Assembly (NCBI GenBank): GCA_963969345.1
Contig: OZ017770.1
Span: 6,395,246-6,459,245, forward strand
Length of the DNA stretch: 64,000 bases
Source of the DNA: Turbatrix aceti
Lineage: Eukaryota; Nematoda; Chromadorea; Rhabditida; Panagrolaimidae
Reading direction: 5' to 3'
This document shows positions 1-11,488 of this stretch, piece after piece (within the stretch, counting starts at the first letter, position 1; the number at the start of each line of letters is the position of its first letter). Both the position numbers and the translations under genes were made by a program. The notes beneath the pieces are model-generated. The model searched no databases, was not told where the DNA came from, and saw only the letters and a program-made list of their open reading frames with translations.

Positions 1-82
1 GCTCGTTCCTGCATATTTGCAGCCTGCTGGTTGAATAATAGTTGAATAAACAGCCAAGATCCGATCGAATTACCCTGATCAA

Positions 83-2488
83 ATGGCTAAACTCGGTATT
101 GTCCTGCGCCTGGGTATGGTATTGCTCCTGATCCTGAGTCAGACGGACAGCAGGGGGTTACCAGAACCTACAGTACGCAACCTGCGAGCACGATTTGATG
201 CTGTGTCAAATTCCATTTATGTTGAGTGGGATTACGCCCCTCCGGAAACAACAGCAAAATTTGGTAAGGGCACGAGTTGTTTTTTTTTGTTTTCTTATAC
301 AGCCATTTTTCAGACATTGAGTTTGTTGTTCGTTATCGTGTTATCAACAGAATGTCTTCGGACAGTCAGTGGCGCTTATCTCGGACCGCGGAAAAATCAG
401 TTCGTCTACACCTAATCGATATCAGAAGCGGTGATGAACTTGAGGTCCAGGTGAAAGTCGAGAGGGGTGGCAGGGTCATCGAGGACTGGGGTCAGCAGCT
501 TCTCATCTCCGTCGCCAAGAAATTGAACGTCGGAGGCGTCCTGGTCGAAGAGGACGAATTGCTGCCTCCGCTGAACTTTGCCGCCAATGTTTTCGGACCT
601 CGAAGTGTCAAACTTGAATGGCAAGCCCAAAATTCGCATATTGCCGGGCTCTATTACATTGTCAACGTAAAACAACTCACAGCCCAATCGGGAGAAAACT
701 TATTCAGACAACAAATTAAAATTGAAGCCACAAATTTCATTCTTAATGACCTGGTGCCCGGAGAGCGGTATGAAATGACCATTCGATCCGCAACTTCGCC
801 TACTGAGGTATCTTCAACCGCTGCCATAGTAGAGATTTCGATGCCCAAAGGTATTATAAAATATTTTTTGAACATTGTTAGGGTTGTTTTTTTTTCAGAA
901 GATGAGTATTTTGAAGTTGGAAATCTTATTATCTCAAGTCGCTTTATGAGCAATGGCCGCGGCATTGTTAATCTCACCTGGGAAGTACCACCGCATATGA
1001 TTGGCAAAATCAAAGGTGTTACTTTTTTGTCATCGCTTCAGGAAAATTAATTAAATTATTTACTTTGCAGAATACAAAGTTGAGTACGCTCCTGTCGGTG
1101 TCAATACGTTCAATCAGATTCCATTTACCGGACAGCAACCTTCCGCAACGCTTTATGACTTGCAAAGGTAAACGACTAAATTTTGGGAAATTAATTTGGC
1201 TACAAGTCCGTTTTTAGTGATACCGAGTACGTTTTGCACATCAAAACTCTTCTGGCAAACAACTTGGAAACCCAGAGTGGAGAATTTCGGTTTAAAACTC
1301 CAAAAAGTTTGTCAGAAAAAGATTGTGATGATTTTTAAAAACTTTTTTAGTTGCCGTAAATCCAATTAGCAAAGTGGATGTCATTTATTCATCGAGCGAA
1401 AGTGACGCCGTCAGACTGCAGTGGATTTTGGAACCGTGAGGCTGTGAAACAAAAAAATAAACAAATTTATTGCATCATTTTTTCAGGCATGTTTCGTTAG
1501 ATTTAGTTTCCGGATACGATGTGTACATCTCCGAAGACAAAGACGCGCCAGAAAACAACTGGCGCTACATTCGGTTGGACGGAAAGGAAGCATCTTTGTC
1601 GGTTAGCGATTTGAAGACATCAACGACATACTACGTTCGTATCAACGTTCGTCGTATCGATGGCTTCGTTTATCAGGCACCAAGCATTTACCGCTTCAAA
1701 ACCATTGGTTTGTTTTTTTGGAAGCAATCGTTTTTGTTCAAGAATGTGTTTGTTTAGACAACTTTGCCCAAGGAGTCGAGTCCAGACAAGCCAACTCTCT
1801 TTCGTACAAAAACATTGCTCCTGGCAAAGTCAGCATCACCTGGACTTACCCCGTGAGCATAGAAAAAGATGTCAGGGGAGCACTGATTTTGTACAGCGAT
1901 AACAAACATCTACCGTATGATCAATGGAGGCATATTCGCATTTCTGATTCGCAAACGGCAAGTTTAGGCTCGAACGCTTTATCACAGTTGACATTTTTAT
2001 TTCAGACTTCCATTGTTCTTCATAACCTTCGCCTGGGCACGCAGTATTACGTTCAAATTATCCCCCGTTTGTCAAACAATGAATTGGACTACAGATCGGC
2101 GGAAAAGTTTGAATTGCACACAGATTCCCGTATGCATTGACCAAAAATGTTTTTCACACTGAAAAAATTGTTGTTTTTTTAGTTGAGCGATCGTCGGCTT
2201 TTGAACACGCATTTTTGAACCGTGCAAAGGAAAACGAGCACTTTCAAGAGTTGAGAGTTGCCGCCGATGACGACAGCGAAAGAACACACCTGAACATTGT
2301 TTCTTGTAATCCAGATGCTTTTGAAGTGAGTTTTTTAAACGCTCAAAGCTTTGAAAAAGAAGATTATTCAGAACGGATGTGGCTGGGATGAACACTGTAT
2401 TCCAACAGTTGACAACATCAACCTCGGCTGGTGCATCCCGGACAGTGTTCGGGACTCCATCCTCAAAAGCGCCGCAATTTCCGACTGA
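83..2488 (+). CDS. secreted protein with five fibronectin type III domains
   Basis: Eleven exons: 83-263, 314-850, 899-1015, 1071-1167, 1218-1306, 1351-1435, 1487-1707, 1758-1957, 2006-2129, 2183-2325 and 2372-2488, giving about 636 residues with consistent phases. The first 24 residues form a hydrophobic signal peptide. Five FN3-like units follow, with recurrent core motifs such as VEWDY, VKLEW, VNLTWEVP, VRLQW and VSITW paired with later L..GT.YYV strands. No membrane anchor follows. The tail (exons 10-11) holds one Cys near the end of exon 10, then a short Cys/Trp-rich segment containing NGCGWDEHC and GWCIPDS. The product is probably an extracellular matrix or cell-surface ligand protein. 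I do not recognise a named ortholog. The intron at 1958-2005 appears to use a GC donor. The start is the first ATG ahead of the signal peptide; no splice acceptor lies just upstream. Confidence 0.85.
1958..2005 (+). other. GC-AG intron in the FN3 gene
   Basis: The junction ACG|GCAAGT to TTTCAG|ACT is the only phase-0 solution that I found; the nearby GT dinucleotides give the wrong phase. GCAAGT is the classical GC-type donor. The intron is 48 nt and free of stops, so retention would insert 16 residues into FN3 unit 5. Confidence 0.65.
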
Positions 2489-2685
2489 ACTCAATTTTTT
2501 TTTATCTTGTTGACCATAATGCAGTCAGTTTGCCACTAAATAATCATTAATCTTTATTTAATATGTGCACTCCAGGTTTTCCAGACCGGATAAACTGAAC
2601 AAAATAGTATACATTTTTGCATATTTTATGCCTTGAAAGATGAGTTTTATGTTTGTCGATATGAAGGACTAGTTGGAATGGCTGA

Positions 2686-4557
2686 TCAAGATGAGAATAC
2701 GGTAGTTCGAGCAGTCCGGGGCTTGGCTGGCTGCATTCGACACTGCATACTCGGAAAGCAAGTTGATGTTAGTTTTTGCCAAGACGAGCTGTGGAAATCA
2801 GCAGATTTATCGACGGGAACACTCGTTGATTCGGGGTGTTTTGACGCCAGGTGCGTCAAAACAACGGCGTAGTCGGCAGAATTGTACGAACACTCGTCGC
2901 ATGTAAAGTGCTTTAACCCAAAGTGGTGTTTTACATGATTAAGCAGCAGAGATATGTTTTGATCGGTCGTAAATTGCTTAAAACAGAGCTGCAACCAAAA
3001 CGTGTTGTCTTTCATTCCATCGGCGGAAACGATTACGATTGCTTGCTTACCTGGCACTGGACGGTATGCTTGTCAAGTTCGTCGCCAAATTTTGACTGGC
3101 AAAGGCTAAGATATTCGCGGCGCAGCGTTTGATCTTCTTGAAAAAAGCCCCGTCGTCTTGCAAACTCCGGAAAAAATTGTGGCACGCAGATAACGTAGTT
3201 CATGCCCCCTGGGGTCATTATGACGGAGTTTTCATTTAATTGCTCACCGTGGACATTTGTTATGTGCAGGATTACTTTCCACTTAAAGCATGATGATTAT
3301 TAGGGAGTGCAAAGGACAAAGCTAAAAGTGCAGCTTACAGGCTCGTTGGCCAGATAGCGGCACTCTGTGCACATGAAAGTCTGGCATTCTTGTGCATGCC
3401 TCTTGACAAGGTGCTTCATTAGCCTGACACCTTGCACGGCCACGCCGCACTTGACGCAGGTAAAAAGCTCCGTGGGAGACACCGGACGGACTGAATCGTT
3501 GTTTTCAGAGGAGGCAACGACGTTGTTATTTTTTGCATTTTTAGTCGAGCATTCAGTGCCAGACTTGGAGCTGTTGTCAGGGAATTCGCTCACCACAAAA
3601 CTGTTGTTTTGCGCAAAACGCTAAAACAGCACGCGTATGTAAGAGAAAGGCAAAAAAAGACCAGGCAACAGGTGACTTGCCTTTGCGTGCCCCGGAAAGC
3701 ATTGTTCCATGAGGTGAGACCACTGTTGCTGCATCTCACGACACATCCCGTCGATAGGATTGCTCTCGTAGTCTTGGTGATTGTTATGCATATGCAAGCG
3801 TACCTTGGCCATCTCATTATGGCTATAGACACAGTGGCAGCATTGATACTGCTTGAGCGCCGCGTGCCGACGCACATGGTTCGTTAGGTTAGAGAGTCGA
3901 CTAGACATAATTTTGTTGTTGCAAAGCTTGCAAGCTGCGTAGAGAGAGGGATCCACGCCGTGCTGTATCCGGGATCCGCGGGGTCGCGCGACAAAGGGTA
4001 TGGGAGAGGGAATGTTCGGTGCATCGCTGGGAACAGATGTGCCACTCCGACTGGGAGCGTTTTTCTCAGAAGCGGAAACTTGGTCTGCAAGCTTTCTATC
4101 AAATCACAATGATGACAGGCCCGCAAAAAAAGAGATAACACGCTTGAAAAAAACGCACCACTGTCGGACTCTTCTGCAGAAGCCGTGGCAGTCATCTGTG
4201 AAGATGAAGTATCCTTTGTCAGGGAGTCTTGGGCAATATCGCTTAGCTCAAAAACAGAGTTCTCCTTAGAATCGTCGCCGTTACATTTTCGTCTTCGCTT
4301 AACCACGTTAATTAAACCGTTCTGCTCGAGGTCCATGTCTGGGACAAATAGGCCTTGGGAATGCTTTTTAACAAATGATATGTCAGAAAATCCTGCGTTT
4401 AGCTAAAAAAGGGGTAAAGCTGATTCTCCGAACGTTAAGCTTTTTATCATCCTACCAAATAACGGTAAATCCTCAGCACGTCATCCCGGGACCGTATTTT
4501 GACCAACGCAAATGTTTCTTCGTCGTTTTGATCATCTGGTGGAGAAGGAGAGGTCAT
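2686..4557 (-). CDS. paired C2H2 zinc-finger protein
   Basis: Seven exons on the minus strand: 4557-4456, 4402-4159, 4084-3681, 3620-3339, 3281-3248, 3208-3051 and 2988-2686, about 508 residues. An acidic N-terminus with a basic KRRRK patch is followed by C2H2-type fingers in pairs. The first pair is ACKLCNNK...HVRRH and QCCHCVYS...HMHNNH. The second is TCVKCGVA...HLVKRH and MCTECRYL...HITNVH, the latter finger split across the 34-nt fifth exon. A final TCDECSYN...HLASKH lies near the C-terminus. Fingers of this spaced, paired form are typical of nematode nuclear proteins that bind DNA or act in chromatin complexes; the exact family is not clear to me. The third intron appears to use a GC donor. 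An AG acceptor sits 8 nt before the ATG. Confidence 0.8.
3621..3680 (-). other. GC-AG intron in the zinc-finger gene
   Basis: On the minus strand the donor is AAAG|GCAAGT and the acceptor is GTTTTAG|CG. Phase 0 is kept on both sides, and the frame continues into the next pair of zinc fingers. The intron is 60 nt. Confidence 0.7.
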
Positions 4558-4565
4558 GATGTTGC

Positions 4566-4567
4566 CT
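4566..4567 (-). promoter_or_regulatory. candidate spliced-leader acceptor, zinc-finger gene
   Basis: The minus-strand sequence GCGTTTCAG is followed after 8 nt by the ATG at 4557. A strong acceptor with no in-frame upstream exon suggests trans-splicing. Confidence 0.45.
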
Positions 4568-7304
4568 GAAACGCAAAAAAAGCTTCAGTTGCACAAGAAA
4601 AAGAAAAAAAAACTAATTATTGATAAAAAGTGAAAGATAATTTTTAAAATTTTTAGGAGTTAGTCATGAAAAAAACTAGCCAGGAACTAGCCAGACCAGA
4701 TGTCAGTCTGGTAGTCGAATGTCGTGTTGCAAGCTAAAAAGGCAAAAACGCGAACGTGGTTAGCACAAAAATGAAAAGCTTGACACCCGGCGTACACGCT
4801 GAATTTGGCACAGCTAGTGCGTGCTGTTCTCGCGAGAGGAGGAAAGTCTACCACGCGCCAGGTCTTGCGCGGCTGAAAATACCACTGCACGCTACCGGAA
4901 GCACAAAAGAACTTCTGAGGCTGTCAGACGACGTCAGTAAACACTTTGTTTTGCCTGCGAGCAAAACGTGCACTGTAGCAACAGTAAACCGTTACTGTAC
5001 GGTGTCCTGCACATGCATGCCACGTAAATACAACTTGTTGGGCAAAAAGGAGGATCGCACACTGAAGACACCGAGCAACGTCACAAAAAAACAAAAAAAA
5101 TGAAGAAAAAAATTTCAGCCACTGGGCATGCTCTGCTCGTACAAGTCGAGACTCGCAGCTGCAGGCGCAGTGGGGACAAGTAGCATGCATTTGCTGCCTG
5201 ATGAGCACAAGCGAGCGTTATAGAAACGCACGCCGTTAACGTGCGCAAGTGGCATGAAGCCAGCAGTCCACAAAGGTCCAACTTTGGCAACGTCGTGCAT
5301 ATCCAGTAGTCACGCTATCAAATGAGGAACAGCGCATATGGGCAGAAATGCGCGCAGCTCGGTCGATGCGAGCAATGGACTGCGCAAAAGTGGCAACGCG
5401 CAGCGCAGCAATTAACAAAATTCAAAAAAAATATTGTCTCTTCGGGAAAAAAACAGAAAATTCTATATTTTTGCTTTCTGCATTTTCATTGCTGTCTGCA
5501 CTTTGTTATTGCGTATCTCAAGAAAATACACACATTTCAACCAAAAAATAAAATGACCATTTGAAGTGTTAATCCTTGTAGCAAAAAAAAAGTGAGACAC
5601 TCAAGGCTCAAAGAAATGATAATGGTAACACAGAAATGTTTGTATCTTTCAAGGCTCGCGATAGATTAAAAAGTCGAAGCAAGAGCAAAACTTTGTGACT
5701 CGTGCGGCAGGATCAACGCTTGCTTCCCGTCCGCCTCAGCGGATGTATTTTTCCTGCAGGCAATGAAACTCTTTCTACACTCCTTCTGCATTCGTGTTCA
5801 GTGCGATTTACGTTTGTTTTACGATTCAAAGGTAGTCCATACAGGAAGAAAAAATCAGTTGAATCAAAGGTGAATCAGTCTACCTCAGCGGTATCTTCCC
5901 CGAAATGCTTCATTTGTCCTCTAACGATTGCATGAGTTATCTGGTGTAATTGGATTACCACATTGCGCGGGAGTACGCATTCAATTAATTGATAATCACC
6001 GTTTGTTTTGATGCTGTGACGTTCTTGTATGCGCGTGTGCGCGTCAAACCCCCTCCCACCAAATGAGTGCTATCATGCCCAATGGAGATGCTCTTCTCGA
6101 CACCATCCATCATCCTTCGAAGGAGGAGGTCGATTGCGGTAGTTACCTTTTGGCGATTTAACGCCCGCAGTCACCGATACACTGCGCGTTTGTCTTGTGC
6201 ATTCCTCTCTATTTTGTCGCTTTGACTTGAACGAATTATTGTAGTCAGGCCAGGCCCTCTTTGTTTTACTGGTTTTTCTATCACCCCACGCGACGTACCT
6301 CATTTGTTGCGGTTACAATTAAACTTGTCGCTTTTACTTTTCGTATACATGGTAGAAAACAAAGAGGGGGGGGGGGTCGCATGCCGGTCGGTTGACGCAC
6401 AGCTAAGCAATATGTATTAGACTAAGAAGGGACACTGAGGAATACTTCGAAGCGTCCGTTGACCCGTTATTTGACCATAAAACTACGGAGATATCTGTCG
6501 TGTTGTCAAACAGCGCTTGGCCTGATCGCGGTTGGCTTATTGACTGGGAGAGCGAGGAATCAAGTGAGTGTCAGCCGACTGATAAGCCTAAAGTTTGATA
6601 ATGAGGGTTTGAGGTGCACAGAATTGAGTTCTGTTTGTCCAATGGAAAGCACAGCAAACGACCTTGAGTTTGAATGTCTTGCTTGCCGTATTTCGGTGAT
6701 AACCCTGTTTTGACTGCTTCTTTTTCCTCGATAATTTTTCTTCCCTTCCCTGCGTCTTCTTCCATCTTCTCCTCTCCTTTTCCGATGTAGAATGAAAGAA
6801 CACAGCGAGGAACTCGAATGTCTCTGTGTAATATGCGGTCAGTCAGTGCCGAGACCGCGATCTCGATAAACAAGGCCAGTAGTGTCTTCAATCACGCAGC
6901 GCAGCTACTCCGGGTGCCTGATCACACAGACAGCATGCACAGTAAAACTTCCTCGCTGTGCCCCTCCCCTAGCGCCTCGGGGACTCGTACACATTTTTTT
7001 TTCGTCGTGACCGCATTGCTATTTATATTAAAGTCACCTTGATTGCTCTTCTGCGGCATGCGGGTTTGCCTTAATTGCTTATCTTGATCGCTATCTGTCA
7101 GCAGAGTACTTCCGAAAGTCTTATATGTCTATTGACCTTTGAGTGAGAAAGAGAAGAGAATCTCGCCGTGCCGGGGGTCTCCTCACGTTTCGCTCCGCCC
7201 CGCGCCTCCTCCTCCTTCGATCGCAAGGAGGCTGCGGTTACTGTCTTGTGTCGATTTGACTCCATCCTTTACTTTTTTTCATTCACTAACAGTGTGCGTT
7301 CTAC
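4568..7304. other. intergenic region, no gene recognised
   Basis: This region lies between two divergently transcribed zinc-finger genes. It contains AT-rich stretches, a more GC-rich block near 5.1-5.4 kb and a run of about twelve G at roughly 6365-6377. Short open frames are present on both strands, but none has convincing splice structure or recognisable protein features. It probably holds the 5' regulatory regions of both neighbours. Confidence 0.6.
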
Positions 7305-7306
7305 AG
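7305..7306 (+). promoter_or_regulatory. candidate spliced-leader acceptor, second zinc-finger gene
   Basis: The sequence GTTCTACAG lies 6 nt before the ATG at 7313. The open frame extends upstream, but the upstream residues look like non-coding sequence. Confidence 0.45.
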
Positions 7307-7312
7307 ACAACG

Positions 7313-10300
7313 ATGGATCGAGCGGTTATCGTCAACTCATTACTCTGCTTTATTTACAATTATCGAAGCCATCCACACCTTGATGTCCTGACACAGTGCT
7401 ATTTTACGAAATGCGTAAGGGAAGTGGCACGCAAAACGCTGATTGACATCCTCAAAGATGATCAACTCCAAGACACTCCACTATTAGAGTTATTCGACCG
7501 CGCTTGTGCTCTCCAGCCCGCACCTATGTTTGTGGCCGCCGACCTCACATCTCTTCCAGTAGTGCTTATCAGTGATCAATCGCAGCAGAAATCGGTCCTC
7601 GACGAAATCCATCAGCTGCGGTTTTACATTCAAAAAACGCTGGATCAAGACGGTAAACGGTATGTTTTTGAATTTAACTAGGTGAGAATTATCATAAGCG
7701 GCGGTGCGTCTGCTCGTGCCGTTCTGCTGTCAATCAAAGTTAGGGAGCAGCAGTGCCGCATTAGCGGCTTTGGGAAAGCGCGCGCATACAAGGTCGCAGA
7801 CAAGTTTTTGAGCTGTGCTTCTTGTCATTCATTCTCTCCCCGAATTGGGATAATCAATCAGATGTTGTTTCTTGCGCTAGTGAGGCGACATCCTCTCTTT
7901 TTACCGCATTTGAACTTAGTTAGATGTCTTCCTTTGCGTCAAAGGGTGGGTGAAGGGAGAGTCTCCGAAATTCCCGAATGCGAGTGAGCGCAACCCTCTC
8001 ATTTTGGCATGCGTCAAAATTAACGAGCGGTTCTCTGTATTATACGACAACGTACCCGCAATCGTTCAACCTTTTTCGAACCTCTCTTGTCTTCTTCATT
8101 CATTCCTCCATATTTGACAACTTAATTCGTCTGCCTTTTTTGTTTTTCACACATCAAGTTTAATAGGGAATAAAAAATGCTAGTTAACCTTTGCACATTC
8201 CAAGCCGGAAATAGGTTTTTGGGCTTTTGCGGCGTAGATCATGTCTTTTGATGCAGTCCACTCGATATAAACGTCATTGCCTTATTTGACCGCGCAATGA
8301 CCACGATTGCAGTAAACCGCAGTCCGCACTTTGTATCATCGTATACGATCTGGCCCCGCAATTTACATCTCTGCATTTCTTCGCAACAAAAACGTCCTCG
8401 CTTCGTTGTAAAAAAAATATCACAAGCTTTGTTTCGGAGGTGAGGACAGGCACGCCAAACATTTTGCAGCGGAGAAAAACAACCACAATATTTTTGATTC
8501 CTCGAGATGTTTCGGAATGCGCCGGAAACTATTTTTTGTTTGTTGCGATATCCAATCGCTGTCACCATTCACTCCGTCTCCCTCGCATATATACGGTAAC
8601 CGCAATGAACCGCGTGCGTGGCGAGGTGCGCTTTTGTCATTTACAGTCTGTCTGAGTCGTATATTTTGCATACCATTTGTAAATATTGCATTGAGCTTAA
8701 TTATGTAGATATTCCGCCGTAACCCTTTTTAAAACATTGATACGAACTGGTTTTTTATCTTTCAAACTTTGGCTAATTAATCATTTCGAAGCCAACCCAA
8801 ACGAAACGTTTATGACAGATGACGAGGAATACGTTTTTCAGCACTCCCCAGGTTAGTGACACCTCCATGAGGACTGAAAAGGAAACGGCCCCGGAGTCAC
8901 CGATAAATCTGTTCGCGTCACAGCATCACTCCCCTCGCAGCGTCACTCCCCATCAAAATGGATGCGCAGATAACGAAACTCTCTCGCAGTCGACCAGTCA
9001 AGTTTCCTCGACGAGCATGACCCCCAAGAAGGCTGCTACTCGCAAACGCGCGTCTAACCGCCTAGACCAGGCCGTAAGAAGGCTGACTGATCGACTTGAA
9101 CTCGAGGCCAAAAAGGCCAAGATCGAGAGCTGCGAGTCTCCCTGTGAGCAGCAGACCAGCACGGCTTCCAGCGCCGATGACACTTCTTCCGAGCTCAATG
9201 GCATGGATGCCAAGCGACACGTCCCCAAACTTATTCCACCAGCCGCATTCAGCGCAGAGATGCTTATGAACACGACTGCTTTCCTCGGGCAGACTCAGTT
9301 GGATCAAATCACCGTTTTCCTGCTTCAACAGTCCATGGCCAATCGGGCACTGGCCAGCCAACAGCAGACGCTGCATCTTGGCCAATCGATTAAGAGGTGA
9401 GTCTTTTTACTTCCTTTTTTTGTTGCTTTGATCAACCTTCGGGAGAGGCGATCTAAGGGAGGGAGAGTCGACCTCGGCGTCTTTGACTCAAAAGACAACA
9501 GCGATGCGAGCGGCGATAAGTTTTGTTCATGTGAGGCACAAAACATGGCCGGCAAGCTGTCAGAGGGAAGAAGGCGAGGCACGGAGTCTCTATTCCTTCC
9601 CTCGCTGTATTATTGTTTGGCATTGGGAGTTTTGGCAAGCGCGACCCCCGCTCACCTCGATCGACAGCGATGATAAGATGCGCCAAAGGTAGACCGGGAG
9701 TGTTTAACTGGGGTTGTCGGCCAACGTCCGCAGCATAAGAAATCGGGAGAGAGGTTTAGTGGTCGAGCGAGTCTTCTAATGAACACACAATATGGACAGT
9801 CGCGGGAAAAGACAAAAATGGAATCCGCCGCGCTGTAATCGAAGGGCGAAAGTGTGACCTCAATTGCGGTCGCCGTAGATTGACGAGCAACTTAGTAAAA
9901 TAATAAAATTACGAGGGACTTTTGGGGAGTTACTGGGTGTTTACGGTATGCGGACAGCAAATTCCGATTTAGAAGAGGTACCGAGGCATTGCATCCCTTC
10001 ATCTGTTTTTCATTGTTTTTACCACTTTTTGATAACACAGCATCAGTGATCGCCTGACGGAGTTTGGAGGGGAGCGCAAGTTGGTTAACCAAAACTCGTC
10101 TCACGTTGGGGTGAGTTGAGTATATTGTGCGTAAATTTATTGTCACCGATTACCCATTAATCAGCATCATACTCTTCTAAATATAACGAAAGCTTTTCTT
10201 ATTTGATAATGGTGCGAGGGCTCGCTCTTTCTCCTCCTTTTTCTTCAGTTGATAATCACTTGTGAAACGGGGGTTAAGGTTGCGGTAATGATAGAACAGA

Positions 10301-11297
10301 AAAAGCGATTGTCTTGTTCTAGTTTAAGAGAGGATTCTGTGAGTCGGAGTATCAGACAAACAATCACGGTGCGCAATCTGTTTCTTTCCTTTTTCTGTTT
10401 TGCGGTTTTTACATGTTGAGCGGATTCTTTTCCTCAGCGCGCTGATAGTCAAGGGTTTCACCCACAGAAAAAAAATGAAGGACGATGTCGCGCCAATCAA
10501 CTCGGGTGAACCCTCTCGTCCATCATTCACGTTGCAGCTGCCAAACGAAAATGAGAGCGTAAAGTTGTTGACAGAGAACTTCGAGACTCCTCACATCAGT
10601 TGTACGTCAAAATTCCATTTTTTCACTTCTCCCTCCCCCCTTTTCTGCACTACTTTTTTCCTTCGCCGGAAGTTTTTGTCAACTGTACGATCAGTATGGA
10701 AAGACAAACGTCGTATAGTCATTAATAACAGCTCAGTAATTACTGCAAATGATTGCGGGCAAAAAGTCAGACTCACCGTACTCAGGGCATTCGACACAAC
10801 GGAATAGTAAAATAACCCGTATACTATTGCAGCGAAGATAACGTTGATGCGATGAGTGTCGACGCTGCGGGTGGCGATGACATTGATGACTTAGACAAGA
10901 TATCGAATGAGTCTAGCCCCACTCCGTCGGACTCATCCAACGGCAAAGAATACAACAAAACCGAGGACAAGGAATCTGGAGAGAAACCTTTCACGTGCGA
11001 ACAGCCAAACTGTAACAAGCGATTCGCAAACAAGTTCCTTCTGAAGAAGCATCAATTCATTCACACCGGACTTCGACCTCACATGTGTCCTTTCTGCTCG
11101 AAAAGGTTTGTCTGCCGGTTACGCAATTGATCACGGAAAATTCTTATCAATTTTTTTTCAGGTTCAACCGTAAGGATAACCTTCTGCGTCACAAGAAGAC
11201 GCACATTACCGGTGCTCTGTTCTACGAAGGACGTCGGCGGCAGACAACGTTGTTGGACTCGGCACCTTCGCTTGCCTTTGATACCTTGAAACAATGA
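7313..11297 (+). CDS. C2H2 zinc-finger transcription factor
   Basis: Five exons: 7313-7659, 8842-9396, 10438-10605, 10833-11105 and 11162-11297, about 492 residues. The first 115 residues form a non-zinc-finger region with Leu-rich helical character (IVNSLLCFIYNYR, LLELFDRACAL). The middle is Ser/Thr/Gln-rich with a basic stretch (KKAATRKRASNR). An acidic segment (DDIDDLDK) precedes two C-terminal fingers: TCEQPNCNKRF...HQFIH with the TGLRPHMCP linker, then CPFCSKRFNRKDNLLRHKKTH, which is split by the last intron. The TG.RPH linker and tandem fingers support sequence-specific DNA binding in the nucleus. The third/fourth exon junction is least certain; an alternative is donor GTACGT at 10602 with an acceptor at 10837. 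Introns 1 and 2 are each about 1 kb. Confidence 0.82.
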
Positions 11298-11488
11298 TGG
11301 GCGCAACGCAAAACTTTTATCGCTTGCCATATTTTCACACTCCCATATCTTTTTGTTAAATTGGTAGTAACTTATGATTTCTTGATGACACATTTGTTTG
11401 ACAATTTGAGTTGTTTATTTTGACAAAGGCATATTGCCAGGAAGAAAATAAAGTTTTGTACTTCACACGTATCAGCGATTCACCGAGT

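Noticed and set aside
1962..2005. GT donor at 1962 in the FN3 gene
   Set aside because: It would put the following exon out of frame and lead to an early stop; the GC donor at 1958 keeps the frame.
6361..6377. Poly-G run
   Set aside because: A simple homopolymer; no associated structure to support a function.
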